Source of the DNA: Limnanthes douglasii subsp. nivea
Lineage: Eukaryota; Streptophyta; Magnoliopsida; Brassicales; Limnanthaceae
Direction: 5' to 3'
Assembly (NCBI GenBank): GCA_036936605.1
Contig: JAUPFV010000001.1
Location: 245,952,925 to 246,016,924, forward strand
Length of the DNA stretch: 64,000 nt
Shown in pieces: positions 22,735-36,006 of this stretch (position 1 is the stretch's first letter; each line of letters opens with the position of its first letter). Made by a program: the position numbers and the translations under genes. The notes below the pieces were generated by a model. It was not told the origin of the DNA and searched no databases. It was given only the letters and a program-made list of their open reading frames with translations.

Positions 22735-25700
22735 TTTATATATCCAAGTCCAAGGCATTCTAGAAATGTAATTGCAAGAAGCTGATTCGAGGAATTAAGC
22801 TTCGAAAATTCAAAATTCTGCTTACATCTTAGAGTCCATTTAGCAAGCTAGTCTACAGCTTGATTATGGACTCTAGATATATGGTTAATCATCATAGTTG
22901 ATGAAATTAAGTTTCTACAAATAAAAGAAGCGGATTAAGATAATGTAGAGATCTTCCCTCTGCCAGTAGCTTGATAGAGTTTCACAATCTGATTCGATAT
23001 CAACATGAGACCAGTTATTTGTTTTGTAGACGAGTAAGCCTTCAAGCAAGACTCTGGCTTCAGCTAATAATGGAGACAGTTTACCATATGTGTTACCAGA
23101 GCACTTGATTGTATCCCCAACATGATTTCTGATCAAGATCCCACCCCTGAGTCACCATTTCTAAGACAGGCTGCATCAACGTTCAATTTACGCCTTTTAG
23201 CATTGGGAACGATCCATTTGAGGTAAGTAATTTTGTTCTTGTTGTTTAATGCAGATGTACAGCCTAATTCTGAACCTGCAGATATAACATTAGTCCAATG
23301 ATTTCTTTTAAGCATGTTATTTGAGTCAAGACCAGTAATAATGTTGCATATAAACGCAATGGAATTAGAAACATAGTCTTTATTTCCTTTGAATTTCAGA
23401 ATGATTTCTGTTTCTCCAAATTACAGAATAGATAATAGCAGGAATAATGTGAGTAATATGTAACTTAGCATTTGAGAACCAAAACCAATTTCTTATGACA
23501 TGAATGATAGTCATAAATCTATTAATCCTGATATTTAACAAATCACTAAAATGTTTTCATATTTGCCAAGCAAAATCACAATTTAAGAATAAATGATTTG
23601 TGTTTTCTTCATTTGAGCAAAATTGACATTTAGAGGCCAGAATTAAGTGTCTCTTCTGCATAACATTATCACTATAAATGAAATTTTTGATTAACCTCCA
23701 CGAGAGAAATAAAAGCTTCATGGGAGTGATGTTATTCCAGATTTTTATGTAAAAACTAGATTTGTGATGCTGCTATCTAATGTTGTTCCAAGTACTCTTT
23801 GTATTGAAGTTGTAGTCAGCCGAAAGCTTCCAAATTAACTTGTCATCCTTAGTGTTATCAATCCTGTAGGAATTAATATGAATAGTGTTGTTATTAGTTC
23901 GAAAACCTTCAAATGATGCATTATCCCAGCAGTTATTCTTCCAAAACATTTTCACTTTAGCCTCCAAGAACCAATTATTCTGATCATTGTTGAAGGGAGC
24001 AATAATTGGGGGAAGGTTGTGCCAATTCTCCAACCAGAAATCCATGTTCCCTGAAACTAGCAGCCATCTTATATTCCTCTCAACATCATTCTTAATCCCT
24101 GTTAATCTTTTCCAAGTCAAAGAACCCACTTTATTATAGTTAGCCTTTAATTGATGACCATTTTTACAGTATATATTGTTCATTATATTAGACGAGAGGC
24201 TTTTATTATTCCTGAACTCAAACCAAAGCTTTTGAGAGAAGGTGTTTTGAATATCAGTAAGATTTCTAATATTCAGATCCCCTTCTTCAGAAGGCTTACA
24301 AATAGAAGTCCATTTAGTCAAGTGAATGATGTTATCATTGTATTTAGATCTCCATAAAAATTTGTTCAAAATATTTTTAATTCTATTGATAATGCAATGA
24401 GGAATCAGACTATTTTGCATCCAATAATAAGAAATTGACATTAAAACAGAGGAGATAAGAGATAGTCTACCACCATAGGACAAATATTTTGAATCCTATT
24501 CAGCAATCTTTTAATTAATTTTGTCAATAATTGGCCTGAAGTTTTGAGCTTTGTTGTTGCAGCTTAAGGTGATTCCAAGGCAATTGGTGGGCAGGTACTC
24601 AGTGATGAAACCAGTCTAATTCTCTAGGTAATTAATTCTACTATGCTGAAGCTTTGTAAAATTTATAATCCTAGTTTTCCTCTTGTTAATTCCTTGACCT
24701 GAGATCTCATGGTACCTGTCTAAGAATTTACTAAGCTTTTCACTTTTGGAACTTAAACTGTTAGTAAAAACTAATAAGTCGTCACCATAAGATAAACAAG
24801 GGACTAAAATGTCAGTTCTAGTAGCATAGTGAAGCTTTTTATCAGAATAGAATAGATCGTAAAGACCTCTGATAAGCACCTCTTCCCCAAGGATGAAGAG
24901 ACTTGAAGACAGAGGGTCTCCTTGTCTCAAACCTCTCTTGGGGTTGAAGTAACAAAAAATAGCTCCATTAATCAGCATTGATATGTGAACATCCTTAATC
25001 AGATTATTTATTAAAGAGATGAAATTAGGAGTAAAACCAAATGAACAAAGAACTTTAAGCAAAAAAGAATGCGACATTATAATCAAATGCTTTTGACATG
25101 TCTAATTGAATGATTATATTACCAGATTTTGGTTTTCTTTTCATGTCATATATCAATTCCTTGGCAATCAAAATATTTTCATGAATAGATTTATCCTTAA
25201 TAAATGCCTCTTGATTATTTGAGATGATCTTAGGCAAGATTAAGGACAGTCTATTGTTAATAAGCTTTGAAAATATTATGTTCAACATAGAACATAAACC
25301 AATTGGTCTGAAGCTATTCCAGTGGATAGAGTTCTTAGGTTTAGGAATCAGACAAAGTCCAGTAGCATATATGCCATTAGGAATAGTCTTGCCATTAATA
25401 AAACAGTTTAAAGTTAGGGAAATATCAGTTTTAATAATTCCTCAACATTCTTTGTGAAAGGTAAGATTATACCCATCTAAGCCATGAACACTTGATTGAT
25501 TCATGTAATTGATTGTTTCCCAGATTTCCTCATCTTTGATATGTCTCGTTAAAGAGTTATTGTCATCCTGAGATACAAGCCTGGGAATGTGAATTTTTTT
25601 TTTTTCATTAAGCCTGTTATGTTCCTCCTCCAAACTTTTATAAGGGTTGCTAGTAAGTATATTCTTGAAATAAGTATCAGCAGATCTGCCAATAGCATCA

Positions 25701-26852
25701 ACATCCAGAATCTAGGTATTGTTCTCTTTAATGCTGTTAATGTAATTTTTCTTTCTTCTCTTTGAAACAAAAGCTAGAAAAACTCTAGAGTTACGATCTC
25801 CATCCTTTAACCACTTATTATAACACATCTGCCTCCAATAATTTCTTCCAATCTCAGGGCATTGATGTGTAAACTATTAGCTTTAGTAAGAGCTGCTTTA
25901 ATGTTCGGATTGATATTCATGATATAATCATTATCTTTCAGCTTGACATGCTCTTCAATCTTCTTAAACTTATCGAAAATGTTACCGATAATATTTACAT
26001 TCCAGGCCTTGAGACACTTCTTAATCCCTTTTGGCTTGAACCAGAAAACCTGATTAGTATCTTAATTGATTTTGAGCTACCAATTCTGCTCAACCATACT
26101 TAGAAAATTGTCATGATTAGTTCACATATTAATAAATTTGAAACATTTCTTGTTGTTATTAGAAATGTTATTAGTATTCATATTAGTAGATATTAAAAGA
26201 GGAGCATGGTCAGAACAAGTTCTGACGATGTGAATAACCTGCGTGTTTTTGAAGATTTTACACCATTTGTTGTTGTACATTGCCCGATCTAACCTCTTCC
26301 ACTTTGTGTTTTTATGCCAAGTGAACTTGGAGCCCTCATAACCAGCATCCTCAAAGTGAGTATCTCTGATAAAATCCTTAAATTCTTCCATATTGTTGTG
26401 ACAAAAAGCAGTGCGACCAATCTGTTCATCAGTGGATGCAATGGCATTATAATCACCAACAGTAAGTCAACCTTCATTAGTGTTAGAAAAAACTTTTAAT
26501 TGATCCCAAAATATCTGCCTTTGAGCCCTTTGACATCTAGTGTAAACCACAGTTAGATTGAACCTGGTGATTAAAGTATTGTTAGTTATTTTCAGGTGTA
26601 AGCATTGCTCCATATTGATAAGAATATCAATGTCATAATCAAAATTCCAACACAACCATATCTTTTAGATATATTAGTAGCAAAGTTAGAGTGACCAAGA
26701 TTCATAGAAATCTCCTCCAGTTTATCAGCATTAGCCAAGGGTTCTTGAATAGCTAAAATTCCAACTTTCTCTTTAACAATTAGTGATTTCAATCTCATGA
26801 TTGTAGGGTTGTTACTTATGTCACGAACGTTCTGAATAAGAACCTTGATCAT
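22735..26852 (-). pseudogene. LINE-B ORF2: endonuclease / RT / RNase H
   Basis: Start near 26852 (MIKVLIQNVRDISNNPTIMR). Endonuclease blocks AIQEPLAN, GDYNAI-like and TCSDHAPLLI follow. The reverse transcriptase shows PIGLCS, AFIKDKSIHENILIAKE, QLDMSKAFD, GLRQGDPLSSSLF and an intact YGDD (about 24777-24789). Then FLWRSK and zf-RVT-like text. The RNase H part is KLNVDAACLRNGDSGVG, LLAEARVLLEGLL and DIESDCETL (23315-22915), with a final NQAVD near 22840. At least ten stops or frameshifts. Confidence 0.9.
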
Positions 26853-28230
26853 TATCGGATAAAGATTTGTATACGTTGTTGTTCCCAAAGTAATTCAAGA
26901 TTTTAATCACCAACTTACTTGGTTTTTTACTTTTCCTCGCTGATTTCAGCTTTCTGTTCAAGATAACAACAAATTCAGAGTCTGAATAAGGATATTTCCT
27001 GATAAGGGTGATTGGAGAGATTCTAATGTTCTCAGGATGCAGAGTGTTTTTGCCAGAATCAAGATTCACATAATTGTTCATATCAGATTGCGTAAAGCCA
27101 TCTTCAAGTCTTCTCAAAGCCTCAATAACCTTAGTGTCTTCAAGAGGAGATAAATCTTTAGTGAAGTTATTTAAAAGACTGTTCTTTGAAGTATTGTTTT
27201 CAGATGTAATCTTATCGTCCACAATATTCATCTTGTAATCTTCATTTGACAAGGTTTCTTGAATCACTATAGATTTTAATTTTGGCCGATAAACTTGATT
27301 TGTAGTAACCTTTCTTTTCAAATTCCGGTTATCAACCTTTGAACCATAATTTGTTTAAACACATCTTCTTCATTGTATTCAGATTTATTGATATATCGCT
27401 TCTTACATTCATTGATTATGTGACCCAATGAGAGCATAAGGTGCAATAAAAAGGAATATTTTTATAGCTTATAGAGATCCAACAACCTTCATTTGATCCG
27501 GATCCAATCCAGATGTTATTATGTATCTTGCTAAGAACGTCGACTTCAACCAGAGCATAACAGAAATTATTGTAGGTCGCGTTTCTTTCATAAATGACTA
27601 ATTTATAAACTCTTCCTATCGATTCTACAATATCATTTTATGCATTTTGATTGTATAAGTACTTCAAAATTTTCTCTAATCTAGCCCAAACCAAGACAAT
27701 CGAGCTCTCTTTCTTTATAGAGAATTCAGGATTCCAGCGAAATAATCTCATGACAGAGGAGCCCAACTTCCAGAACGGTATAACCCAGAATTTGCTAACA
27801 TCTTCTTTTAGGTTGAATTCGAAGAAAATGTGATGGGAATCCCATATTTTATAACTCATATTTCTTTTAAACTTAAACGAATCAAGAAAATGGTCCAAGA
27901 GAGATTTTTTCGGTAAACTAATAACAAATTTTCCCACTATCGTGATTTTAGAGATCTGTATTAATAAATCTTTTACCGATTTGTTATACTGAAAAATGAA
28001 TTGATCGTATTTCTCACAGATACTTTCTGGTTTAAGATTAGTAGGGGTATCAGAATTGAATACATGATTTACTATTCCAGCATAAGAACAGATACTCTCT
28101 TGAGTTCTTCAACTCTGTTTTTTTGAAAGAAGAATATGAATTTGTTCATCTTCAAAAATCAGATTGTTTGAATTCTCATCTGTAATAAACTATACTAAGT
28201 ATTGGGTAAGAGAAGATCAGAAAAGATTAG
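26821..28230 (-). pseudogene. LINE-B ORF1: DUF4283-like protein
   Basis: SKITIVGKFVISLPKKSLLD, SHHIFFEFNLKEDVSKFW, RLFRWNPEFSIKKESSIVLVWARL and CYALVEVDV match LINE-C ORF1 segment by segment. A zinc knuckle trace (CTLCS) is broken by a stop. The acidic C-terminal part (27321-26821, VIEALRRLEDGFTQS) matches VIEAIKTLDHGFSQS of LINE-C. Its end overlaps the ORF2 start by about 30 bases. Confidence 0.8.
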
Positions 28231-28378
28231 AAAAATCAGCAAAAATCTATGAATCCTCTGAACCGATCTTGAATTTTGGAGCGACCGTCATCCTTCATAT
28301 CTCCTTGTAGACGACGTCTATTAAATATAGTAATATCATTATACTTATCTTTATTTATATCTTCTTCTCTATTAGTTT

Positions 28379-28592
28379 AATATAGTTTGATTTTGTTAGG
28401 TTATCGAAGTTCTAATTGTGAACTTTTAAAAATATAATTTGAATTATGATCCTAAAAAATAGGAGTTTAGTTAAGTCAACGATAACAACAACCGAAAATA
28501 ACATGACAACTGTTTTCCTAAAAATAAAATGATAAAAAAATGGGTTGATATTTTTATTTTTGTTTAGTATTAAAATGAAAGAAATAACATTT
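28379..28592. other. Spacer between two head-to-head LINEs
   Basis: 214 bp of AT-rich target DNA left between the duplications of LINE-B and LINE-C. No gene seen. Confidence 0.7.
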
Positions 28593-28726
28593 ATGGATAT
28601 ATCCTTTCCCGAAAACATCGACTCAGCAGAGGATCAATGAGGAGAGAGAAAGTTAGAGAGAGAAAGCTCAAGAACGCCAAAATTTGCAGCGTTTGATTGC
28701 TCGATCAACTTCGATTATCTCCAGCC

Positions 28727-29917
28727 ATGGAGATTGTTAAAAATGCAATGTTTAAAGAGAGTGAATTCCAAAAACTTTCAACAACAAACAAAATTCAAAA
28801 GATGAATCAGATTTCTTATGTTGAAGCTGTAACCAAGAAATCTTCATCAAAACCAGAAATAAAGCCTGAATCTATCTCCTTCAAAGAAAATCATATTTCT
28901 TTTCAGTTCCCTCAGAAGATTAAGGACTGGCTCGAAGAAAACTCTAAGCTAACACTAATCGGCAAATTTAGGAATGGTATTCCTAAGAGAAATACTATGT
29001 TTTCATTCATGGAAAAATTGAAATTCAAAGGACAATATAGGATGGAGATTTATGATTCAAGACATATCCTTCTTGAATTCAGTTTCAAGGAAGATATTTG
29101 CAAGATCTGGTCAAAAAATATCTGGATTTTCGGGGATCATGAGATGAGGATTTTGAGATGGTCTCCAGATTTTAGTGTGAAGAAGGAGAGTCCCCTGTCT
29201 CTGGTTTGGGTTAAGTTCGACAGGCTCCCAGAATATCTGTATTATACTGAAATTATAAATGAGATGGCTTCTTCGATTGGTGTTGTCTACAAACTGGATA
29301 TCCCAGATTAAAACAAAGCTCAGAAGAATTGTTGTACTGCTTTAATTGAAATTGATGTGAATCGAAAGCTCCATGAAAGGATCTGGATGGGTTTCAGCGA
29401 TAATGGAGGTTGCAGGGTTTCTGTATTATTTAAAAAACTGCCGTCCTATTGTAATTATTGTAATCACAAAGGTCATAAGGAATCAGAATGTAAAAAGAGG
29501 AATATGCAGGCTAAAACAAAGGAGGACCAATCAAATACAAAAGATCAAAGAAACAACAAGAATGTAATGCAAATTTATGTTCCTAAAATCAGTTCGATAA
29601 TCACAAAGACTTCAAAATATCAGGAAAGCGAACAGAAGGAAGCCAATGAAGAATTCGAGCATCTTGAAGAAAGGGAGGTTATAGAAGCTATCAAGACTCT
29701 TGATCATGGATTCTCTCAGAGTGGGTCTCCTGAATTTGATATTCCAAACGAAGTGGATGCTTTGCACACAAGCAATACAAATAGTAGTACGCCTGAGGAC
29801 AAGATCATGAATCTTGCGTTGTATTCAAAGAAATTCAAAAAAACTCAAAGCAAACAAGAAAATCAAGAAGCCAAACCAAAAGATTATCAAGTCCTTATGT
29901 TTCAAGGACAAATCTAA
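28727..29917 (+). pseudogene. LINE-C ORF1: DUF4283-like protein with zinc knuckle
   Basis: I choose the ATG at 28727 (context gccATGg, a strong plant start). The product would be about 396 aa with one in-frame TAA at 29309-29311 (residue 195). Visible parts: an N-terminal basic stretch; the RNP-like DUF4283 region with TLIGKFRNGIP, SRHILLEFSFKEDICKIW, MRILRWSPDFSVKKESPL and LVWVKFDRLPEYLYY; a CX2CX4HX4C zinc knuckle (CNYCNHKGHKESEC, 29449-29490); and an acidic/polar tail. It is expected to coat the element RNA. ORF2 begins 17 bases after the stop codon. Confidence 0.9.
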
Positions 29918-29934
29918 AAAATCTTATTCCGATA

Positions 29935-32900
29935 ATGATAAGTCTGATTAGTTGGAACCTACGTGGTATCAATAATAATCCGATCATTCTGAGGTTAAAG
30001 GACATGATAAACACTAACAAAATTCAAATTCTTGCGATACAGGAGCCTTTGGTGAAAGTTGAGAAGATAAATGAGATTGCTACTAAACTGGGGTTCAGTA
30101 ACTACGTTGCGAATCAGTCAAACAAAGTATGGTGTTTTTGGAAAGAGGAGATCAAGATTGATTTACTGATCAATCATGATCAGTGTTTACATCTAGATGT
30201 GTTTAATCCGAATACTGACATTAAGTTCAATATGTCGATAATCTACGCCAAGTGTAATAGAAGTGAGAGAAGAAATCTTTGGAGTTTGCTTAATTACATT
30301 TCAGTGACTGATAAAGTTTGGATGACTGTCGGAGATTTCAACATTATTTCTACCTCTCACGATCAGATTGGATGTTCATCAATATCTATTAACAACATGG
30401 AAGACTTCAACGATTGTATTAAAGATTGTATGATGGAGGATGCAGGCTATGGAGGCTTGAGATACACTTGGAATAGGGGTACCAGATGGAAGCGGATTGA
30501 TAGGGCTATGGTTAACAACAAGTGGAGTGCTACTTTCAATAATACCAAGGTTCATCATATGATCAGAACCTGCTCTGATCATTCGCCTAGTTTAATCAAT
30601 GTTAATAACGTTACTAATACTCATCATAAACAGGGCGTTAAATATATGAATATGTGGTCTAACGATGCGTCTTTTTTGAGTATTGTCGATATCAATTGGA
30701 ATCTTCCAATTACAAGTTACCCTAATCAAGTCTTTTGGCTCAAGTTGAAGAGGCTAAAAGCTTGCTTAAAAGAGTGGAATACAAATAGTTTTGGGAACAT
30801 TTTCAACAACCTTAAAGAAGCTGAAGGAAACGTTAAGAAGTTGGAAGATTTATTGATTAATAACTTCAATGTAAATACTAAGTCTGACTTAGAGAAAGCC
30901 AATAGTCTTTATATTAAAAACCTCAAGATTGAATCTGATTATTGGAAGCAGAAGTGTTATAGTGAGTGGTTGAAAGATGTCGATAGAAATTCAAAGCTTT
31001 ATCATTCGTTTGTGAATAAGAAGAGAAGGAAAAGGAAGATCAAAAGCATCAAGGATGGGGATTCATGGTTGAATGAAGAAAGTATTGGATTGTTTGCTGA
31101 GAAGTATTTTAAAGAGACTCTTACTACTGAGTCTTATAACAGCAAAGAAGATGAGATTCTTTTGATGAATGATGATATTTTTAATGTCATTCCTCCCATG
31201 GTGACTCTGGAAGACAATAATGCTTTGATGAAGCTAACTACTGAGGAGGAAATCTGGAATGTGATATCTAGCATGAATGTTGATAGTGCGGCCGGTATAT
31301 ATGGTTTCAACCTTCATTTTTACAGGTTTTGTTGGAAGACTATTAAGAGAGATCTCTGTATCTCCTTTAATTATTTTATCAATGGTAATTACATGCTCAA
31401 AGGCATGTTTTCTACTGGGCTTTGCTTGATCCCTAAGACCAAGAATCCCACTTCTTGGAACGAGTACAGACCAATAGGTCTATGTACGATGATGAATAGA
31501 ATCTTTGCAAAACATATAAAATCTAGGCTGGCGATTCTTTTGCCTAATATCATTTCAAGTTATCAAGGAGCCTTTGTTCATGGATGTTGTATCCATGACA
31601 ATATCCTTGTGGCCAAAGAAATGATTTACGACATTAACAGGAGGCCTAAAACAGGCAATATCCTGATTCAGCTCGATATGTCAAAAGCATTTGATAAAAT
31701 GTCATTTTCATTCATTTATAAAGTTCTGTCCAAATTTGGTTTCTCTCAATATTTTATCAGTCTTATTGACAGGTTAACAAGAAATGTCAGCATATCTTTG
31801 CTTATAAATGGTGGATCATTTGGTTATTTCAGAACCAGAAGGGGTCCGAGACAGGGTGATCCGCTGTCTCCTAGTCTGTTTATCATCAGTGAAGAAGTGT
31901 TGTTAAGAGGAATGCAAAAGCTATTTGAAAACAACAAAAAGATGATTTATAATACTAGATCGCAGATGTTAATGCCTTGTCTGGCCTTTGCATACGATAT
32001 TCTTATTTTTACAAATAGCTTACATGATTCAATTAACAATCTAAGTGTTTTTCTTGACAAATACAAGCTTGTTTCAGGACAAATGATAAACAAGCAAAAG
32101 ACAAAGCTCAACTCTTCTTCTTCTCTTCATCAAAGCAGAATATCTTGCTTGGAGGCTCAGACTGGTTACAAAGCTGAGAATCTGCCCACGAGCTACTTAA
32201 GAATCATCCTTAACAACAACAAGGCCTACAATTTCATCAAAATCATCGACAAAATAAATGACAAGTTAACTGAATGGGATTCAAAGTATCTCTCTTTTGG
32301 AGGCAGATTAGTGTTAATCACTAATGTTCTTATGTCTTATCCTAACTACTGGTTACAGAATATCACCCTACCTAAAAGCATTATCAACAAGATAGAGAAA
32401 ATTCTAAATAAATTCCTTTAGAGATCTAAATTAAATAAGACTACCACTCATAGGGCTAGCTGAAAGTCTATCTGTAAACTCTTTGAAGAGGGTGGGCTGA
32501 ATATCAGAAGTCTCACTGATATTCAGCAAACCTACTCTTTAAAGTTATGGTTCACTTTCAGGAAAAACAAAACCACATGGGCCAATATGATGCATTGTAC
32601 TTATTCTGAAAATATTCATCCTTTGTACACTAACTTTAACAGGATTGGCTCTCACACTTGGAGGAGAATGATCAACATTAAGTATGAGGCAGAAAAGCAT
32701 ATCAGATGGGTTTTGGGAAAAGGCGATATGGACTTTTGGAGAGAAAATTGGCATGCCTACAAGCCTATTTCATATACTCAACCAGAATTAAATTACCTGG
32801 AAGCCAAAGTAAGCTCTTTCTGGAAGAATGAAAGTTGGGACTTGGCTTCACTGGCTCCTTCTCTTTCTCTTGAAAGATTGTATAAAATTCAGAATCTCAA

Positions 32901-34032
32901 AGTAGACACAAATAAACAAGATATCATGCTCTGGAATTGCTCAAATGATACCATTTTCAACAACAAGAAGACTTGGAATACCATCACACACAAATCAAAC
33001 TATTCTAGACTCTTCAAAAACATTTGGAGTTACATTATTCCTAGGAAGTTTGCTTTTCTTCTCTGGAAAATTATAATGAATTACATTCCTATAGACTCTG
33101 TTCTACAACGAAGACTCTTACAACTGGTTTCAAAATGTCAGTTTTGCAGAAACGGTGAAGACATTACACATGTTTTTGTCAATTGCAATCAAGCATGGCA
33201 GATTTGGAATCATTACAGCATTATTTTCAAGATTAGAGTTAACGGATGCATGGTTCTTACTCATATAATCAAAATGTGGCATGATTTTAGCAGCAACAAG
33301 GCTCATATCACTCATCTCATTCCTGCGATAATATGCTGGACCATATGGTATAATCGAAACAACTCTAAATTTAAGGGAATTACGTACAACTTCAATTCTA
33401 CGATAAATTATATTGATCGTATTATTATTTCCTTAAATGCTTCTGTTTTACCGAAAAAGCATTGGACTAACATAAAAAATGCTAGTCTGATTCTGGGTTG
33501 CCCAGTCCTTAATCCAAATCCAAATTATGTTACCTGGAATCCCCCGATTGATGGTCGGATAAAGCTTAATATTGACGCTTCTGTTCTGAGAAATGCTGAA
33601 GCCAGTTGCGCTGGAGTTTTCAGGAATCCCCTGGGTGAGGTCTTGCGGTGCTTTGGCAACACCTATGGGAAAATGTCCCCTCTCTTAGCTGAGACTCGGG
33701 CTCTTCTTGATGGCTTGCTAATCTGCAAGCAAAATCAATGGCTTCACGTTGACATTGAGTCCGATTGTCAGACTCTGATCAGTCTGCTTGCGGCCGGCAT
33801 TACCCCATGGTAACTCAGCCCGGTTATCAAGATCTGTCGTCAAGCCATTGTTTCTCCTATGGTGATTAAGTATATCTCAAGAGTCCAAAATCAAGCTGCC
33901 GATTGGCTAGCTAGATGGACTCTGAGATGCAAGGAGAAACCCTCTTTCAACTCGTTTATCATTCCATCTGATCTAACTGCAATTATCGTCCTTGAAAGCT
34001 TGGGTTTGGGTTACTTATCTCAACCCTTCTAG
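29935..34032 (+). pseudogene. LINE-C ORF2: endonuclease / RT / RNase H, near intact
   Basis: A single frame of 1,366 codons interrupted by three stops: TAG 32419-32421 and TGA 32461-32463, both at expected Trp positions (FLWRSK, SWKS), and TAA 33811-33813. Domains: apurinic-type endonuclease, residues about 1-225 (SWNLRG, IQEPLV, GDFNII, TCSDHSP); reverse transcriptase, about 450-760 (YRPIGLC, QLDMSKAFD, RQGDPLSPSLF); zinc-binding zf-RVT-like region, about 1025-1095 (CQFCRNGEDITHVFVNC); RNase H, about 1205-1330 (LNIDAS, LAETRALLDGLL, DIESDC, NQAADWLARW, with the D/E/D/D set present). The catalytic FADD is FAYD (TAC at 31993-31995), which should abolish polymerase activity. Confidence 0.93.
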
Positions 34033-34395
34033 GAATTTTCTACTGTTTTCTTTGTTTTTGTAGGTACAACGAAATTGGGAAAAATGAAAAGGATGAGGCA
34101 AAGGTAGTAGGAGTGAGGGAGAAGGAGGCTTAGAATTGAAGAAATATTAAAGCTGAAGAAAATAAAATCCTATTTGATAGGTTAAAGAAATTCGCGCCTT
34201 AGAACGGTATATGTTGCAGAACTCTGTTTCTAAAATTAGGGTTCAAAAAGAAATTGGTATTTTACCAATTTTCTTTTTCCCCTTTTTTTTCTTTTGGCTG
34301 TATTACTATTAAACCATTAATTATGTATAACTCTTAATTGAGCCCATTATATCAAAGGTTAATTTTGATTAAAAAAAATGGATATATCCTTTCCC

Positions 34396-36006
34396 CTACT
34401 ATTATTATCAGTGATACTACTAGATCCCCACCAAACCTCAATTAATCTTTAACTATTTTTACTATTTGATAAATGATTATTCGGTCCGAATTACGTCAAT
34501 CTTACTTTTAAGTAAGTTTCTTAACATTATTGGATGATCTTTCGACTGATTTTCACACCATATACAAAGCATTTTCAATTTCACTAGTAATATTCTCGAA
34601 ATGGTTTTTGATTCCATTAGGCATGAGTATTATCTATAACTAACAGCATTTTGCGGCTTAAATACTAGTACAGGTATAAATCTATGCTACATTACACAAT
34701 CACAATGCATTATAAAGCAATGGCAAGTATACTGATTACACCAATACATTTGCTCAAGTAGATAAATGTACGTCCAATAGGCCTAACTTGTCTAGTAGAA
34801 GCTTGAAACTGAATGAAAATATAGGTTTGATACGCATATCACAACTTGTTCTTTGATTACAGATTGCAACTGAATACATACTTTGAACCTCATTGATACC
34901 AGATGACTATCTAAAGAGCAATAGCTAATCTTCAGTTGAACTTTATGAGATTGTCATTCATCCGTTTTCTAATATATTAGATATTAACCTATACTCATCT
35001 ACGTAGAAATATATATTACAAAATTTAAGTATAGGATTGTACTAATAATATCGAATTCCCGGCAACTATATTACAACCACCTCTACTCGATATTACCTAC
35101 AAACCTTATCAAGCTTTAAAAGTTCTCTAAACTTTGAAGTCCTACCCTCGAATTATTATCTATAAACCTTCTCAAACTTTGAAGTTCTCTACTCTAACAA
35201 TTATCTATCAACCTTATCAAACATTGAAGCTGTACACTGTCAAGCAACACATATGTTTACAACATCATTAGGCTAGACACGAAAGCGAGTAAAAAAAAAT
35301 ACAAGACAGCTTCTAAAGTATATAATATTATACATACATTTATCGACAGATAAATATAGTATCTCGCTCCATTTTGTTCGAGACAACCCTTTTCGCATGC
35401 TTTATGTTCAACATTTGTGAATTAACCCCATTGAACAAAGATGAGTCGCACTTTTGCCTAATTTTGTACCTTAGAATTTGACGTTTTCCTTCAAGTAGCA
35501 AACTATCTCTTGCTGCGTTGTTTGAAGATTTAAGAAACGCTTTAATTATCAAGACAATCTCCGCAAATATGCACAATCTTATGAAATAGCACAGGAGCAC
35601 AAGTTCAAGTAACAATCACCGTGTCAATATTAGACACGCTACGTGAAACTGCCCGGCACAATATTTTAGGATCAAAACCAAAATATTTGCGAGTCATTTG
35701 ACTTAATTCTTAAGAGGAAAAGGGAGTTACAGCTATCAACGTTAACTAATGAAATACTTAAGACCTTAGGGAACTCTGACTCGCAATTGCATCAGTACGA
35801 CTAGATATACTTTATAGTGAGTTGAATGTAAACTCGAGCTTTACCTATTACTAGTCAGTAATCCTATAATTATACTGAGTTGAAACACTATATACTCGAG
35901 CTTTACCTATTACTAGAAAGTGGTCTTAGTAACTTACAACTTGTTATTTGAGTTTTGAAACCGGTAATAATCCAAGATAGTAAGCCTTAAAGTAAAGAAA
36001 ACTTAC
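34396..36006. other. Intergenic DNA, probably holding the missing last exon of the HPP gene
   Basis: No transposon protein seen. The reverse-strand open frame 35340-35615 (91 aa) is not recognised. The terminal exon of the neighbouring gene should lie here, but I could not place it with confidence; a short reverse-strand reading near 34965-34935 ending NLIKFN is one weak candidate. Confidence 0.4.

Larger units (their letters stand above)
22386..28359 (-). mobile_element. LINE-B, full-length L1-type element with RNase H
   Basis: 5,974 bp in minus orientation. Its 3' end on plus is a T run (22383-22389). It is flanked by a 19-bp duplication tcttcttctNtattagttt (22367-22385 and 28360-28378) with a single mismatch. 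ORF1 and ORF2 are decayed. The 3' untranslated part (about 350 bp) matches LINE-C in length, and the proteins are clearly related. Confidence 0.85.
28611..34377 (+). mobile_element. LINE-C, full-length L1-type element with RNase H
   Basis: 5,767 bp, flanked by a perfect 18-bp duplication atggatatatcctttccc (28593-28610 and 34378-34395). It ends in an A tract (34371-34377, continuing into the duplication). ORF1 and ORF2 are collinear with no frameshift and only four premature stops in total, so this is the best-preserved member of its family here. The perfect duplication also indicates a fairly young insertion. Confidence 0.95.

Noticed and set aside
22383..28378. Programmed frameshifts in LINE-B
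   Set aside because: The breaks are many, scattered and mixed with stops, so ordinary decay is enough.
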